Shown here one piece after another: positions 1 through 13,682 of a DNA stretch of 64,000 bases (its first letter is position 1; each line of letters starts with the position of its first letter). The translations under genes were made by a program, and so were the position numbers. The notes below the pieces were generated by a model. The model did not search any database and had not been told where the DNA came from. It saw only the letters and a program-made list of their open reading frames with translations. This DNA comes from Phycomyces blakesleeanus NRRL 1555(-) (taxonomy: Eukaryota; Mucoromycota; Mucoromycetes; Mucorales; Phycomycetaceae), in NCBI RefSeq assembly GCF_001638985.1, contig NW_017265146.1:868001-932000 (forward strand), written 5' to 3'.

Positions 1-1477
1 TAGTAGACTTTGTATTCAGAAAATTGTCAGATAAGTAGAATTCAACATGCTGGAGTTCTAATTTTTTAAAGTTGGTATATGACATATTGATGTGTAAGGC
101 TTTTGCTTTTTTAGCAATTACTCCACGAATTTGAATTTGTGACAACGTCATGTATTACAAGTCTCTGCATCTGAAGGATACATAGTTAAATACAAAAGAT
201 ATCGTAGTAACGGATTCCAGCTCTATAGTGTGTAGTCCATGTTGTCTCCGCTGTCCACTTGCTGTTGAATTAATATATAGCCGTCCCTTGGAAAAACAGA
301 ATCTTCTCAATGCCGGGCAATTATCAAGTACGTCGTCTAAAGCAACAGATACACTACAGCGTCTGATTTTAAGATCCACCAAGCTTGGACAATACGAAAA
401 CTTTGGTGTAAAAGTAGAATTGGTATAGGAAAAAGCATCTTCTGAAACTTTAAGTGTTTCAAGAGTTCATGAAAAGGACTGTGCGAACTGTTGTATTATT
501 CTCTCCCAGAAGTTTTCTGTGGAATTGGCGCCAAGGCTGCGATAAATTAATTTCTTGATAGGTGCATGCAATCGACAGAGAACTTCCGAGAAAATAGCGT
601 GTTCCCATTCCATATAGAGCTGCGAATAAAGGTCTATTGTTTCCAAGCATGTAAATGCCTTTGTAATTGAACGGAGAAGCTCTTTTTTTTCGACAGTATA
701 TTCTGTTGCAGCTTCCTCATCTTCTGAAGAGCAGTTAGTCCATTCCAAGGAACGTATTTTTGGATACTTGAAGCTAAAATAGTATAGCCATATAGGATCC
801 CAGCCAACGATTGCGAGATTAAGTGTTGCTACGCCTGGTACTGGGATAGTTTGTGGAATTGGTGGTACTGCGTTTGGATGTATGCAAAGAAGGCTTAGAT
901 GTAATATAATGGTTGTCAGCCTTGGTCAAATGGTATGGAGGTGGTTGAATTGGCGAGGTGTAAACTTAGTTCTCTCACCCAGAAAAGCTGGGCGAATATG
1001 TAGCTTTTGGAGGTTAGGCATATGGCCCAATATTTCAAGAATTAGCGGAATAAACATTCTTTGAGTGGTTTGAGTAGGTTGAAGTACCAGACTGACCAGC
1101 GATGATAAACCAGATACGTATCTTGTAAAATCTGCATCGGCTGGATCAAAGCATATGACCTTAATATCAAGATGCTTCAAATTTCGAAAGGTTTGGAAAA
1201 CCTGAAGCTTCTGCAATTTATTTATGGAAAATAGCTTATAAATATGTATGATTTCTGTTGTAAGATCATATGGTAGGAACCTGCTCGTCGAATTCTTTGC
1301 TGTAGTACATATTTCTTCAAGCTCTTCCATAAAATCAATTTGTAGAGTCTTCCAGACAGATTCTTGATATGGGATTTTCCATCTCTTGCAAGTCATCATA
1401 CATGCTAGCTTGCCATCGTTAAATACATAACTTGCAATACGTGAAAGAATCTCGAAAGGCAGGTCTGATTCGGGCAT
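1..1477 (-). pseudogene. F-box/LRR-like protein pseudogene, 3' end beyond window
   Basis: Read on the minus strand from ATG 1477, the start encodes an F-box (LPFEILSRIASYVF...C..TCKRW...ESVWK) like the intact paralogs at 52415, 54969, 57413 and 62810. One reading frame stays open to base 1 apart from three stops: TGA at 926-928 (paralogs mostly have Leu), TGA at 467-469 (paralogs have Arg or Lys in S-F-S-R/K-T-L-E-T) and TAA at 155-157 (paralogs have Gln, Glu or Lys). After each stop the same frame resumes family motifs: WLYYFSFKYP, HAIFSEVLCR, FSYCPSLVDLKI, FNYVSFRCR. No frameshift is needed over about 1.4 kb. I infer a recently inactivated gene. Stop read-through or assembly error are alternatives. 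It is intronless like its paralogs and is cut by the window edge. Confidence 0.85.
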
Positions 1478-2697
1478 GAAGTATATAATGTAAGAGAGTA
1501 AAGAAAAAGATAAAGAGATATGTTTGTTGCTTGGTAAAGGAAAAAAAATAGTCCTTTTTTAATACAAAAGCAGCAGATCAACGAAGGCCTTCTGGTACAA
1601 ATATTACTACATTTTAACGCAGAAGCTGCGGTTAACTAAGGGGTTTCTCAAGTATCTACAAACATTCATGGTTTTGACAGAATCTTGAGAAATCCCTACC
1701 AAGTAACTGAAAAGATACTAGCCGCAGCAACTTTACCTTTTTTTCTAATTTATTTATCTTATTCAGAAAAGTAGAACGAGGGTTTGATAGTTATATGTAC
1801 TCATCTATTTAAAATGTACACATTAATTTCTTAAAGAGATGCTATTATCATATCATGTTTGGTATTAAATAATTTATATTAAGAAGGCTTTGTGTAAATA
1901 TTGGCAGGATGAGCAGATAGAATAAATATACTATCAAACAGGTTGGATTACAGACATAAAAACATAGGTAAAGATAACCAAATGAAGCAATTGATATAGC
2001 ATATATAGAGTATTTGAGCTCTTACGAAAAAAGAACTCCAGACTTGTGGATTTTACATTCTTTTAGATAGGATGGGCTAGATTAAGGTAATAAATCCATA
2101 AGAAAAATTAGGCAAATGGTTCGACATTATAGAACATATTTTTCTTTAGTGAGAGCAGCTCGAGATTACAGTTGATTACAATGGTGTATGTCTTTCATAA
2201 GATTAGAGAATGCTTATAATTATTTATTAAAAATTAAACTTTTAGGTAATGTTTCCTTGTATTTCAGTTTATTTTCGTTCATTTATTTCCATAAAGGTAT
2301 ACTACTCCTAACTCTTAATTGAGAAAGGCTCTTATTAGACTTAATCCTTGCTCATGAACTATTGGGACTATCGAAAACATTGGCTCTTTTAGGTAGGGTC
2401 TTTAAAAATTCAGAATAAAGTAATAAAAAATGAGAATCGGTTTTTTTTATATAACATTATATATATGTATTACATTTACTGTGTCAAGAGCTATAATCAT
2501 CTATCGATAGTGAGACCAGAGAAAAAACATTAACAATCTCTGGAGTTGTTATATATCAGGTACACCACCACTTTCGCCCTTGTACAATGTAAACCAAATA
2601 ACCGTTTACAGGATGGATATGTATAGCAATAAAAGTGTGTATGGGTCTACTGGATGTCATAGATTTAGAAAAACTGTTTATTATGCTTACTTGGGTT
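1478..2697. other. Intergenic spacer with imperfect inverted repeat
   Basis: AT-rich spacer between the F-box pseudogene start and the TEN1 stop. No convincing coding region. It contains an imperfect inverted repeat: the left arm at about 1621-1653 (AGCTGCGG...GGGTTTCTCAAG) is mirrored by the right arm at about 1683-1732 (CTTGAGAAATCCC...CCGCAGCAACT). Confidence 0.5.
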
Positions 2698-3343
2698 CTA
2701 TAGTATAGATGCTTCACAAGATCGTCGATATTGAACTGCTCGTTCATACAGCTCCAGATCAACAATATTGAGATCACGAGAGACCTTGACCAACACGGTT
2801 GCCATTGATAATTCCTACCGACAATTATAATAGAAATGATATAAAAACGTAAAGATAATAACAAACTTTTATGTATGTATATCTATATGTATTTACCTCG
2901 TTGTAGTGGGCTACATCTCCTATACATTGAACAAGTGTTTGCAACGGATATTGAAATGATTCAACCAGTGATACATCCAATATAATCGAATGTCCGTTGT
3001 GTATCAAAGTGGCCCTTTTTGTATCAAGATCCAAACTGCTCAAACTAATATATATATATATATATATATATATTATGTATTGATTTATTTTAATAGTGAA
3101 ATAAATGTATAATATATATGTATGATATGGGGTATGTGTAATTAGTTTATTAATTGTTATTAATGTTATCAACTGATACTACCACTTTAGTATAGCATAG
3201 ATATGCATTTATGTATCTATTATCATTCAAGAATATTATCATAAAGCTTACAAGCCAGTAACTCGAACACAAGTATTGAGATGAGCAGAGGGATCATTAT
3301 TAATTTCGCTGATCCACACAATCTGACCTGATCTAAAGCTCAT
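2698..3343 (-). CDS. TEN1: TEN1-like subunit of the CST telomere-capping complex
   Basis: Three exons join in phase on the minus strand: 3252-3343, 2897-3038 and 2698-2814, all with GT-AG introns, giving 116 aa. Known Ten1 proteins are about 90-125 aa single OB-fold proteins. The order of conserved elements matches the family: an N-terminal strand (SGQIVWISEIN), C-V-R-V-T-G, a middle strand with D-V-S-L-V-E-S-F, Q-C-I-G-D-V, then the C-terminal V-x-R-D-L-N-I-V-D-L-E-L-Y-E-R-A-V-Q-Y-R-R. Human TEN1 has the equivalent LVEPF and the L-x-L-x-E-Q-A-x-x-x-Q-R helix. The expected role is partnering Stn1 (and Ctc1/Cdc13) on telomeric single-stranded DNA, in the nucleus. The gene is head-to-head with the NMNAT gene across 500 bp. 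Identification is from memory of family motifs. Other small OB-fold proteins are the main alternative. Confidence 0.72.
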
Positions 3344-3843
3344 GTCTTTCTCTTTCTCTTATCGCTTCCTTTCTTGCGTTACCTTTTTCTTTTCTTTTTT
3401 TTTTTTATAAAAAATAAAATAAAAAAGGGAATGATGTCATCGTAGATAAGATTGTATTCTAGGTTTTTTTTTTTTTTTAAAAAAAAAAAGACTCATAATT
3501 ATACAGATATTAATTAAATAAATAAATAGATGGTGATAATGATGATAATCTGTGGTGTATTTATATTATATTATATTTGAAATCATAAATCATAAAATAT
3601 ATCTAATTATATAATAATCTTGTTCTGTTTGAAATAAATAGCTTAAATTACTACTGTTAATGCTGTGAAGCTATTACTAATACTATAGATATTATTACTA
3701 CTAGCTAAAACAGTATAATTTTTTTTTTTTTTTTTTTTAAAAATTTCTTACTCTTTTATAATAATTTTAGATATACTGGATTTTTTTCTCATTTTTCTCA
3801 TTTTTCTCATTTTATTTATTTTATTTATTTTTATGCAACCACA
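3344..3843. promoter_or_regulatory. Divergent TEN1/NMNAT promoter region
   Basis: 500 bp separate the two start codons, which point away from each other. It contains two T(n)A(n) homopolymer junctions (near 3465-3490 and 3719-3745), a CT-rich tract 3344-3412, and a TGATGTCAT sequence near 3433 resembling an ATF/CREB-type site. No TATA box can be assigned with confidence. Confidence 0.45.
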
Positions 3844-5474
3844 ATGTCTAGTCCCCTTGTCATGACATCTACCTTGGAAGCTAATTGTGGAAAAGACATT
3901 AATACATTGGGTCAATTTGACGATGTTTATCAGTTCCCAAGACATCGCTTACCAACTGCAATGAAAGGTAAATTATATATATATATATATATCTTAATAT
4001 TTGTAATTATCATTATCATTCCAACTCTAATTGTAACTGTGTTTTTTTTTGTATATAAAAAATAAAAAAATAAAATAAAGATGAATCCAAGATTCCTTTG
4101 ATTATCGTTGCATGTGGTTCTTATTCTCCAATGACCTATCTTCACCTCCGAATGTTTGGTATAAATACATACATACATACATACATACATATACTTTTTC
4201 TTTTGTTTGTTTGTTTTGGCTCTAAAAAGCTTGTTCTTGCTATATAATATAATATAATATAATATAATATACACTAAGTAATAGATTAATAGCAGTAATA
4301 GTTACTGATAGTAATTTGAGTGTAGATAAGAAACAAACCAAAACAAACTTGATCTATTGATTGATTGATTGATTGGTTGATTAATTAATTAATTTTATTT
4401 ATTTATTTATTTTTTGACTAGAAATGGCACAAGATCATTTTAATGAAAGAAACGAATATGAACTATTGGCCGGATACTATTCTCCGGTCTCGGACGCATA
4501 CATGAAAGAAGGACTAGCCAAGGCAAAAGATCGGGTCAAGATGTGTGAATTGGCAGTCGATAGTACTTCTGATTATCTGATGGTTGATTCCTGGGAGTCA
4601 AGACAGGTTACTTATCAGAGAACAGCAGTTGTGTTGGATCATTTTGACCAAGAGTTGAATATCAAGGCCAAGGGTATTCAGATGAAGAATGGTAAGAATA
4701 TATATATATATATATATTTCTGTTTTTAAAGTAAATAAATAAATAATTATATATGTTTATAGGTGAGATGCGTCAAATAAAGATCATGCTGCTGGCTGGT
4801 GGTGATCTGATTGCCTCGTTTGGTCACCCAGGTGTATGGGCTCCTGAAGATGTAAGTCAACCAAAAGCTTTGAATATAGGCTAAGCCAAGGTTCTGATTA
4901 ACTGTGGTTTATAAAGAACAAAAATACTTACTTTATATACATCTATATAAACCTTTGTACGATTATTGGTGGTGGTGGTGTATGAAAGCTTCATCACATT
5001 GTGGGTCATTTTGGGTGTGTGATTATCGAGAGAACTGGCACAGATGTGTATGGCTTCTTGCTTTCCAATGATGTTCTTTACCAACACCGAGTAAGTCTTG
5101 CTACATTTATATATCTTTCAAAAGAAAAAAGGATCAATATTAAAATTGGCTGGTGTTAATGGCTTTATTGTTTTTCTGTAGATGAATGTTATAGTCATTA
5201 AACAATTGATCCATAACGACATTAGCTCTACAAAGATCAGGTATGAAAATCATAAAGAATATAGAGAAAAGAAGTACTCTGTGTATGCACTTGAACACCC
5301 ATATTTTACTTGTTAATCTGTACTCTATTATTCTCTAATGTGTCTTTTATGTATGTATTTGTGTGTAGACTATTTGTCAAACGTGGAATGTCTATCAAAT
5401 ATCTATTACCAAACCCTGTTATTGCTTACATCTGTGAGCACAAACTATATTCACCACCCAGTCTAGATTCATAA
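3844..5474 (+). CDS. Nicotinamide/nicotinate mononucleotide adenylyltransferase (NMNAT)
   Basis: Seven exons join in phase: 3844-3967, 4081-4158, 4422-4691, 4763-4851, 4989-5090, 5182-5240, 5369-5474, giving 275 aa. The enzyme condenses NMN (or NaMN) with ATP to make NAD (or NaAD). Family signatures are visible. The nucleotidyltransferase loop is ACGSYSPMTYLHLRMF, where yeast and human have GSFNPIT-x-x-H. R-V-x-M-C-E-L-A and SYW-like DSWE follow. LLAGGDLIASF then W-A-P-E-D-L-H-H-I and the C-terminal ISSTKIR motif (ATP-binding S/T-x-x-R) complete the family. Length is close to the animal enzymes and shorter than the yeast paralogs, which have N-terminal extensions. Introns 1 and 3 carry (TA)n tracts just after the donor. 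Confidence 0.92.
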
Positions 5475-6253
5475 TATAGATAGATATGCTGTTATTGTTA
5501 TTAGTATTTGATTTTCTTTAAAAAAAAAATTTCATTAGATTCCCCCTCCCACACACACACACCTCTTCCTCCTTTACCGAATCATCTTTTTGACTCCTCA
5601 ATTCCCCTTTAACTTTTATATATATATATATATACTTCACTCAAACCTCCTTTATTCTTATTCTTTTATCCTTCAAATTGCCAACCAAAATATAAATATC
5701 ACTATTACTGTTACTATTACTATTACTACTCTTACTTCCTTTACCCCTCTTTATAACGATCATAAACAAATACATATATAAAAGAAGCTTAAAAGAAAAA
5801 AAAAACAACAACATTTTATTCTCTTTGTATATATCTGTGTGCCTTTGTCTGTGTCTGTGTCTGTTGTTTGCATTTTGGTTTTGGTTTGAGTCTGTGTGCT
5901 TTTTCTTTTCTTTTTTTTCTTAATTTTAATATTGTACCTATTCTTTGTTCTGTCCACCCCTCCCCCTCATTCATTCATTCATTGATTCTTTGTTATTGAT
6001 AATGGTTGTAATGATATTGAATATTGATGGTTGATGATGATGGTTGATGATGATGTTTACTATTCTGTACATCTTAAGCAGAGTCAATATAGAATGGATG
6101 AGAGTAAAAGGAACAAGTTTCACTGTGTAAAGTATCAGCCGTCAACCTATTAATATTAATATTTTTGTTAAGAAAGAAAGAAAGAAAAAGAAAAGAGCAA
6201 ATTCAGTTGATTAATACCAAAAAATAAATAAACAAATAAAAGAAAATAGAGCT
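5475..6253. other. Convergent intergenic region, low complexity
   Basis: Spacer between the NMNAT stop (+) and the stop of the secreted-protein gene (-). It holds a (TA)n tract at about 5617-5633, C/T-rich stretches, GTCTGT repeats around 5845-5865, and ATTGATGGTTGATGATG-type repeats around 6020-6055. It probably contains both 3' UTRs. No gene seen. Confidence 0.5.
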
Positions 6254-8008
6254 TTACTTGTAGTAATAGGCTGTGTTTGACTCGGACTGGACGTTGCTTA
6301 GATCAGTCTTGAGAGTAAAGAGTTGGTGGGCATTTTCTTGGCCTGTCCAGACATCGTTTACTTTGACAGCCTCACGACTATCGAGGTTAACCTTGAAGAG
6401 TTCAAGTTGCTTGTAGGTTTCTACATGAGAAGCCGAGTCGCTACCTATATATATATATAAAGGTAGTAAGTAAATATATAATTATAGATATTTTGAGACT
6501 TACCGATTTGAACAAGGGAGGCAGGGGCTGCTTTTACATGTTCTCCCAATTCTGGCTTGGTGATATCGAGCCCGAAACATCCTCGACCCACATCCACATT
6601 GAGATTATCAAATGCCTCGGTGTCAGCATTAGTATGAGTTGGAGAAGTGACTTTGAAAACCTACAAAGCACAATTAATTAATTGAGTAAATAAATAAATA
6701 AATATTTATTTATTTATTTTCAAGTTTATTTACCTTTGACATCAGAGTACAGTCAGGTCCTAAGATAAAGAAAAATAAGGGGTGAAAGTAATATCATATA
6801 CGAAATTAGTATAAAAATAGATGGGATTGTATGGGGATTTAAACAGGTTTTTGTTTATTCCTTGATTAGAAATAGAAATAACTAATTGTGAGTATTGCAA
6901 TAACTTGCTTGTACCCCAAATAGAGTAAGCCTTCCAAGCAAGCCAATTAACAATGCAAGCATATACTTGATGTACCATAAAGCATAGCATAGCATAGCAT
7001 AACATAACATATTACAGCATAGTACAGTACAGTACAGCATAGTATAGAATTGAATTGAAATATATATATATATAGAGAAAAGGGGGGGAAGGACGGCAGA
7101 GAGGGGATATAATGTATATAGAAATGTACAAAGAAATCATTTACCTGCAGCATTATGAACCCAAACACTATTAATAATAATAATAATAACAATAAAATAG
7201 GGTCAGTAAAGTCAATCAATATAATCATTTTTATTCAAACACAACATCTAACTTACCGGAACTCAAACTGAGAAGGCAGAGTGACGCCGGCAGTCTTTGA
7301 AATGTCAACACTATAAAGTAAAGAAGTATAAGTATATATGTTTATATGTATAGCTATATAGAATAAACTTGCGTCAAGGTGGCTTGCTGGTTGAGAGCAT
7401 AGGTTCCCTTCCAAGGTGTACCCAAGTACTTGACTTGACCATTATCAGCAATGGAATAAACCTATATATATATATATATACATATTTTTAACACGTCGAT
7501 TATTTCATTACATGATATATATATATATACATTTTTTTTTAAAAAAAAATAGTACAGTGTATAGTGTATACAAAAAAATATTATTTTGGATTTTGTTTCA
7601 ATTTTATACTTGCATCGACACCATTGACCACTTTGGCTTGAGCATCAGGAACTCTTGCTAATAATAATTTTTTTTTTAAAAAGATGAACCAAACAAAGAA
7701 GTAAGTACAAGACACACAAATATTTCATTCAACTTACTGACTGTGACTGTAACCTTTGTGGGATCACTAAACACTTGGCCCTGAGAAGGATTTGAGAGAG
7801 CAACACCTGTATATATATATATATATATATATTTTATAAAAGTTATTCATTGATATTCGCCTTTTTTATTTTTTTTATTTTTTATTCTTCAAGTCTTACC
7901 GCCACAAAACTTCTTTTGTGCTTGGTCGATCTGATCCTGAAGTTCGTCTGCCTTGACAGATACAGAGAGAAGGGCAAGTGTACAGGCAATGAACAATGAA
8001 AGCTTCAT
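6254..8008 (-). CDS. Secreted protein of unknown function, nine exons
   Basis: Exons on the minus strand: 7900-8008, 7738-7806, 7614-7657, 7373-7461, 7257-7310, 7145-7167, 6734-6759, 6504-6660, 6254-6444, giving 253 aa. The first 20 residues (MKLSLFIACTLALLSVSVKA) form a clear signal peptide. The mature protein is soluble-looking, with no further membrane segment or GPI signal. It has a beta-rich stretch (V-A-L-S-N-P-S-Q-G-Q-V-F-S-D-P-T-K-V-T-V-T-V) that loosely recalls the start of Kre9/Knh1-like extracellular Ig domains, and few cysteines (one each in F-C-G-G, P-D-C-T and R-G-C-F). Introns 3 and 4 only splice in frame if their donors are GC (GCAAGT at 7613 and 7372). Function is unknown; an extracellular or cell-wall-associated role is inference. 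Confidence 0.8.
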
Positions 8009-8378
8009 GATCAAGAGAATGAAAAGAGGTATAGAAATGAGAAGAAAGAGAGCGAAAGAGAGCGAAAGAGAAAAGAGGGGTAAAGAATATTATTATTATT
8101 ATTGTTGTTGTTCAATAAGAGTGTTAATTTGAATGTGAGTCGGAGACTGCATCCGGGGGAAAGAATAGCAGGAGGAAGAGGAGGAAGAGGAGGAGAAGGG
8201 GTTTGTGTGAAGTACGTGTGAATGAACAAATGAACAAATGAACAAATGAGTGTAGGTGGTATATCTATAATAATCAAGTTTTTTATTTTATTTTTATTTT
8301 TCATAGCTATTTATAACATTCTAATCCAAAGCTAAAGTTCTTACCAAATTATCCACCCCTTTGTTCCAGTCTGTGTAT

Positions 8379-8425
8379 ATCTGGCTATCTGGCTATCTAG
8401 CTATCTAGCTATCTAGCTATCTAGC
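8379..8425. repeat. CTATCTAGC/CTATCTGGC short tandem repeat
   Basis: Five to six near-identical 8-9 bp units (CTATCTGG then CTATCTAG) occur in tandem, followed by a short CCAGCTGTCCGTC end. Confidence 0.7.
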
Positions 8426-8937
8426 CAGCTGTCCGTCTACCTACCTTCCTCTATATATATATATATATATATATATTCAACACTCACTCACTCACTCACT
8501 CACTCAACCACTCACTCACTTGCACCCCCTTTTTTTCGTGTACCAATTTTCCCTTTTTTATTACCCCCTTGAAATATTTGTATTTTACAATATATTTCTT
8601 TCAAAAGACCCAATAAAAATATAGAGACAAAATAGGTATTAAGATTTGAATACCCCAAGCAAGACCAACCAAACATATACAGTTCTTCTGACCAATAACT
8701 ATCACAACCAATCAAAATTGATGTTTCTGGCCAATCAGAAATCAACCTTTTTTTATTTTTATTTTTCAAGAATCCAAATTCGTATTTTTAGAATATAATG
8801 TCGCTTGTCCTTTTGAGGAACAAAGTCCGTATTAAATTGATTTCTTGACAAGTCTGTGTTATATATATATAATGAGGCAATCAAGAGCCTAGTCTGCAAA
8901 ATAATAGTAATAGTAATTATACAACTGCCAAGAAAGG

Positions 8938-8940
<3 letters not shown>

Positions 8941-8980
<40 letters not shown>
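8941..8980. repeat. Long (TA)n microsatellite
   Basis: An uninterrupted AT/TA dinucleotide array of nearly 40 bp, the longest in the window. Confidence 0.9.
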
Positions 8981-9287
8981 ACGGATATGTCAGTTCAGGA
9001 ACTGTAACAAGATCACTTGTTTTTATTAGTTTCTTTTTTTTTTAATTGTTAATGAATAGCGTTTCCCCTATCCACACACATGAAAGCATAAAGAAGTATA
9101 TTGAACTAAGAATATAAGATCTGTTTATATTTATACTTGCCATTTTAATCTTGAACCCCAAATCGAGCCAAATCTTGGGTGGCAAACCAAAGGATGAATT
9201 TAAGCATAAAAAAAAAAGATCTATTTTTGGGTAAAGTGGCGCTGTGTTTGTGTTTGTGTGTGTGTGTATGTATGTATAGGGTTTTTT

Positions 9288-9412
9288 TTAGGACACGTCA
9301 TTTTGTCCCTGAAGGATTTGTAAAGAAAGAAAGAAATTGAACCCTGGGGGAGAGGACAGAATCAAAGTTTATTGGTCTTTAGTCTGGTAAAACAGAAAAT
9401 GTCGTGTCCTTA
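9288..9412. mobile_element. 119-bp MITE with GGACACG inverted ends and TTA target duplication
   Basis: Body 9291-9409 begins GGACACGTCATTTTGTCC and ends GAAAATGTCGTGTCC, an imperfect inverted pair. It is flanked by TTA at 9288-9290 and 9410-9412. A 3-bp TTA/TAA duplication is typical of PIF/Harbinger-type elements. The 118-bp segment 46397-46514 is its reverse-complement homolog (shared CCCTGAAGGATT block and TTAGTC-x-GG near the other end). Non-coding, so presumably moved by a transposase encoded elsewhere. Confidence 0.72.
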
Positions 9413-9679
9413 AAATTGTCAAATATATATATATATATATATCAATGGGCAAATTGTTGATCCTTAAAGCCTTGGCACGAATATAAACAATATATAATAA
9501 TAATAATAATAATATGAATAAAACTAGGAATATAAGCAGAAAACGCATGTACGAATGCGCAGTTGTTTTATTGGATAGACTATAGCACTAGAACAAAGAA
9601 CAAGTTGTATAAATTAAACAGCTGTAGTACAGCATATTTAACATTCACTGTACATGTTAAAATGTATGATTTTAACCCA

Positions 9680-9705
9680 ACCAGACCAGACCAGACCAGA
9701 CCAGA
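9680..9705. repeat. (ACCAG)n pentanucleotide repeat
   Basis: About five tandem ACCAG units in intergenic sequence. Confidence 0.85.
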
Positions 9706-10193
9706 TTTACTTTTATTCTTCCACCCCTACCCTAATTTTATCCTCCCCCCGCCTAAACTCCCTATCTCAATGCTCTCTCTTTTTTTTTTGTCTTTTCTTT
9801 CTTTCTTTCTTTCTTTCTTTCTTTGACTCTGACTACCCCCCTCAAAATAAATAAATAAATAAATCAATCAATCAATCAATCAATATATAATATATAATTA
9901 AATGCATTCACACAATGTACTTTATATCAAAACATAATATATAGATATATATTTATATAATATCCATTTAGAGTATAAGTATCTCTTTAGAAACACACAC
10001 ACAACCCTAACTCATTACATAATAAAGGTAATAAAGGTAATAAATGGCTTTCTTTTCTTTTCTTTTTCGTTTCATTTCATTTCATTTTTTTTCATTTTTT
10101 CTTCTTATCTCTTTTATGGTTTCTTTGAAGAGGTCTGGATATATTCACACCCACACCCACACAGAAACACAAAGTATATAATACATGTATATA

Positions 10194-10230
10194 TGCGTAT
10201 GTGCGTATGTGCGTATGTGCGTATGTGCAT
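10194..10230. repeat. (GTATGTGC)n tandem repeat
   Basis: Four successive GTATGTGC-like 8-mers, grading into ATATGCATATGTGTG, just downstream of ARP3. Confidence 0.75.
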
Positions 10231-10347
10231 ATATGCATATGTGTGTATAGTATGTGTGCGTGTGTGTGTGTGTGTACTGTCTTTTTTTTTTGCATTATTT
10301 TCTTTTCTTCTTCTTCTTCTTGTTATTGTCATTAATCGTATATTTTC

Positions 10348-12663
<2,316 letters not shown>

Positions 12664-13682
12664 CTGGATAGATTGTCTCAAAAGATGTACGTCGAAAAAT
12701 GTAAAAAGTAAATGTAAATGTATATATATATATATATATATATATACGTATTTTATATATCTATATATATATATAAAAGTAGTAGTTAGTGGTACTAGTA
12801 GGTTAAGTGGTAGTAAAGTGGAGTTTAATAGAAACGACTGTTGAATAGCCAATTAAAAAATAAAATAAAAATAAAAATAAAAATTAAAAATTAAAAAATT
12901 AAGCGTAGAAAGTAATACTCTCTTATTCTCTTTTTTTTTTTTTTTTTTAGAAAATAATAATAATAATAGTAAAAGAAGTATATGGCTGAGACGCAAGAAA
13001 GGCTTTCTCTTTATGGAAAATATGCTTCAAATAATCAAACAAGATATATCAAAGAAAGAGAGAGAGAGAGAGTATATATAAATGTATGTGCGTTTAGAGG
13101 GAGAGTACCAAAAAGGAAGACGGATTATGTCTTGAGTATGCAAAAACCTCGTCCCCGCTGGGCGACGTTGTCTGGACGCGGAGTTGTGTGCAATTCGGAT
13201 GATGTCATTTGAGGACCGCCAACAACCAAAAGACAAAGCCAAATATATATATATTCAGTTTAATATAATATAATATAATAATATATAAAAAAAAGATGAG
13301 TTAATGAAAAAAGACAGAGAAATTGATTGAATATTTTTAAAGCATCTAGTATATATATATATATATATACTTGATATTGTTTTTTTTTTTGAAGAAATAA
13401 TAAAGTAAAATACGAAAGCAACCTATCCTTTCTATCTATTCAAATTCAATTATCAAGATTGCTATAGCTTTTAATTCATATGAGTGAGTGAGCAAACATA
13501 TGTAGAAACTGGGCGGAGTAAAGAAGCTGTGGTGGGATTGGTATTAAAGGGGGGGGGGGATGAAAAAGAGTCTATATATGATCAAGTGTATGAATATGCC
13601 TGTCTCTCTCTGTGTGTGTGTTTTACAATATGTTTCAATTTTTTTTTTATTTTATTATTATTATTATTATTATTGTTGTTTG
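12664..13682. promoter_or_regulatory. ARP3 upstream region
   Basis: About 1 kb between the ARP3 start and the 3' end of the WD40 gene. It contains AT tracts (12719-12778), A-rich repeats, a locally GC-richer patch around 13145-13225 including TGATGTCAT near 13198 (ATF/CREB-like), and a 10-G run near 13550. The GC-rich patch is the best candidate for the ARP3 core promoter; this is inference. No gene seen. Confidence 0.4.

Larger units (their letters stand above)
8009..10347. other. Long intergenic region with microsatellites and one MITE
   Basis: Upstream of the secreted-protein gene and downstream of ARP3. It contains TTATTATTG repeats, a GGA-rich tract around 8165-8200, a 9-mer-like CTATCTAGC array (8379-8425), CTCA repeats (8484-8520), a (TA)n array (8941-8980), the 119-bp MITE 9291-9409, ACCAG repeats (9680-9705), TTTC repeats (about 9793-9824) and GTATGTGC repeats (10194-10230). 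No convincing gene. Confidence 0.5.

Noticed and set aside
8512..10332. Several 60-97 codon ORFs downstream of ARP3
   Set aside because: Translations of microsatellites and homopolymer tracts (H-T-H-T, S-F-F-L-S-F-F) without protein-like composition.
12982..13212. 76-codon plus-strand ORF upstream of ARP3
   Set aside because: Low-complexity R-E-R-E-R-E-R translation of a GA repeat with no homolog features.
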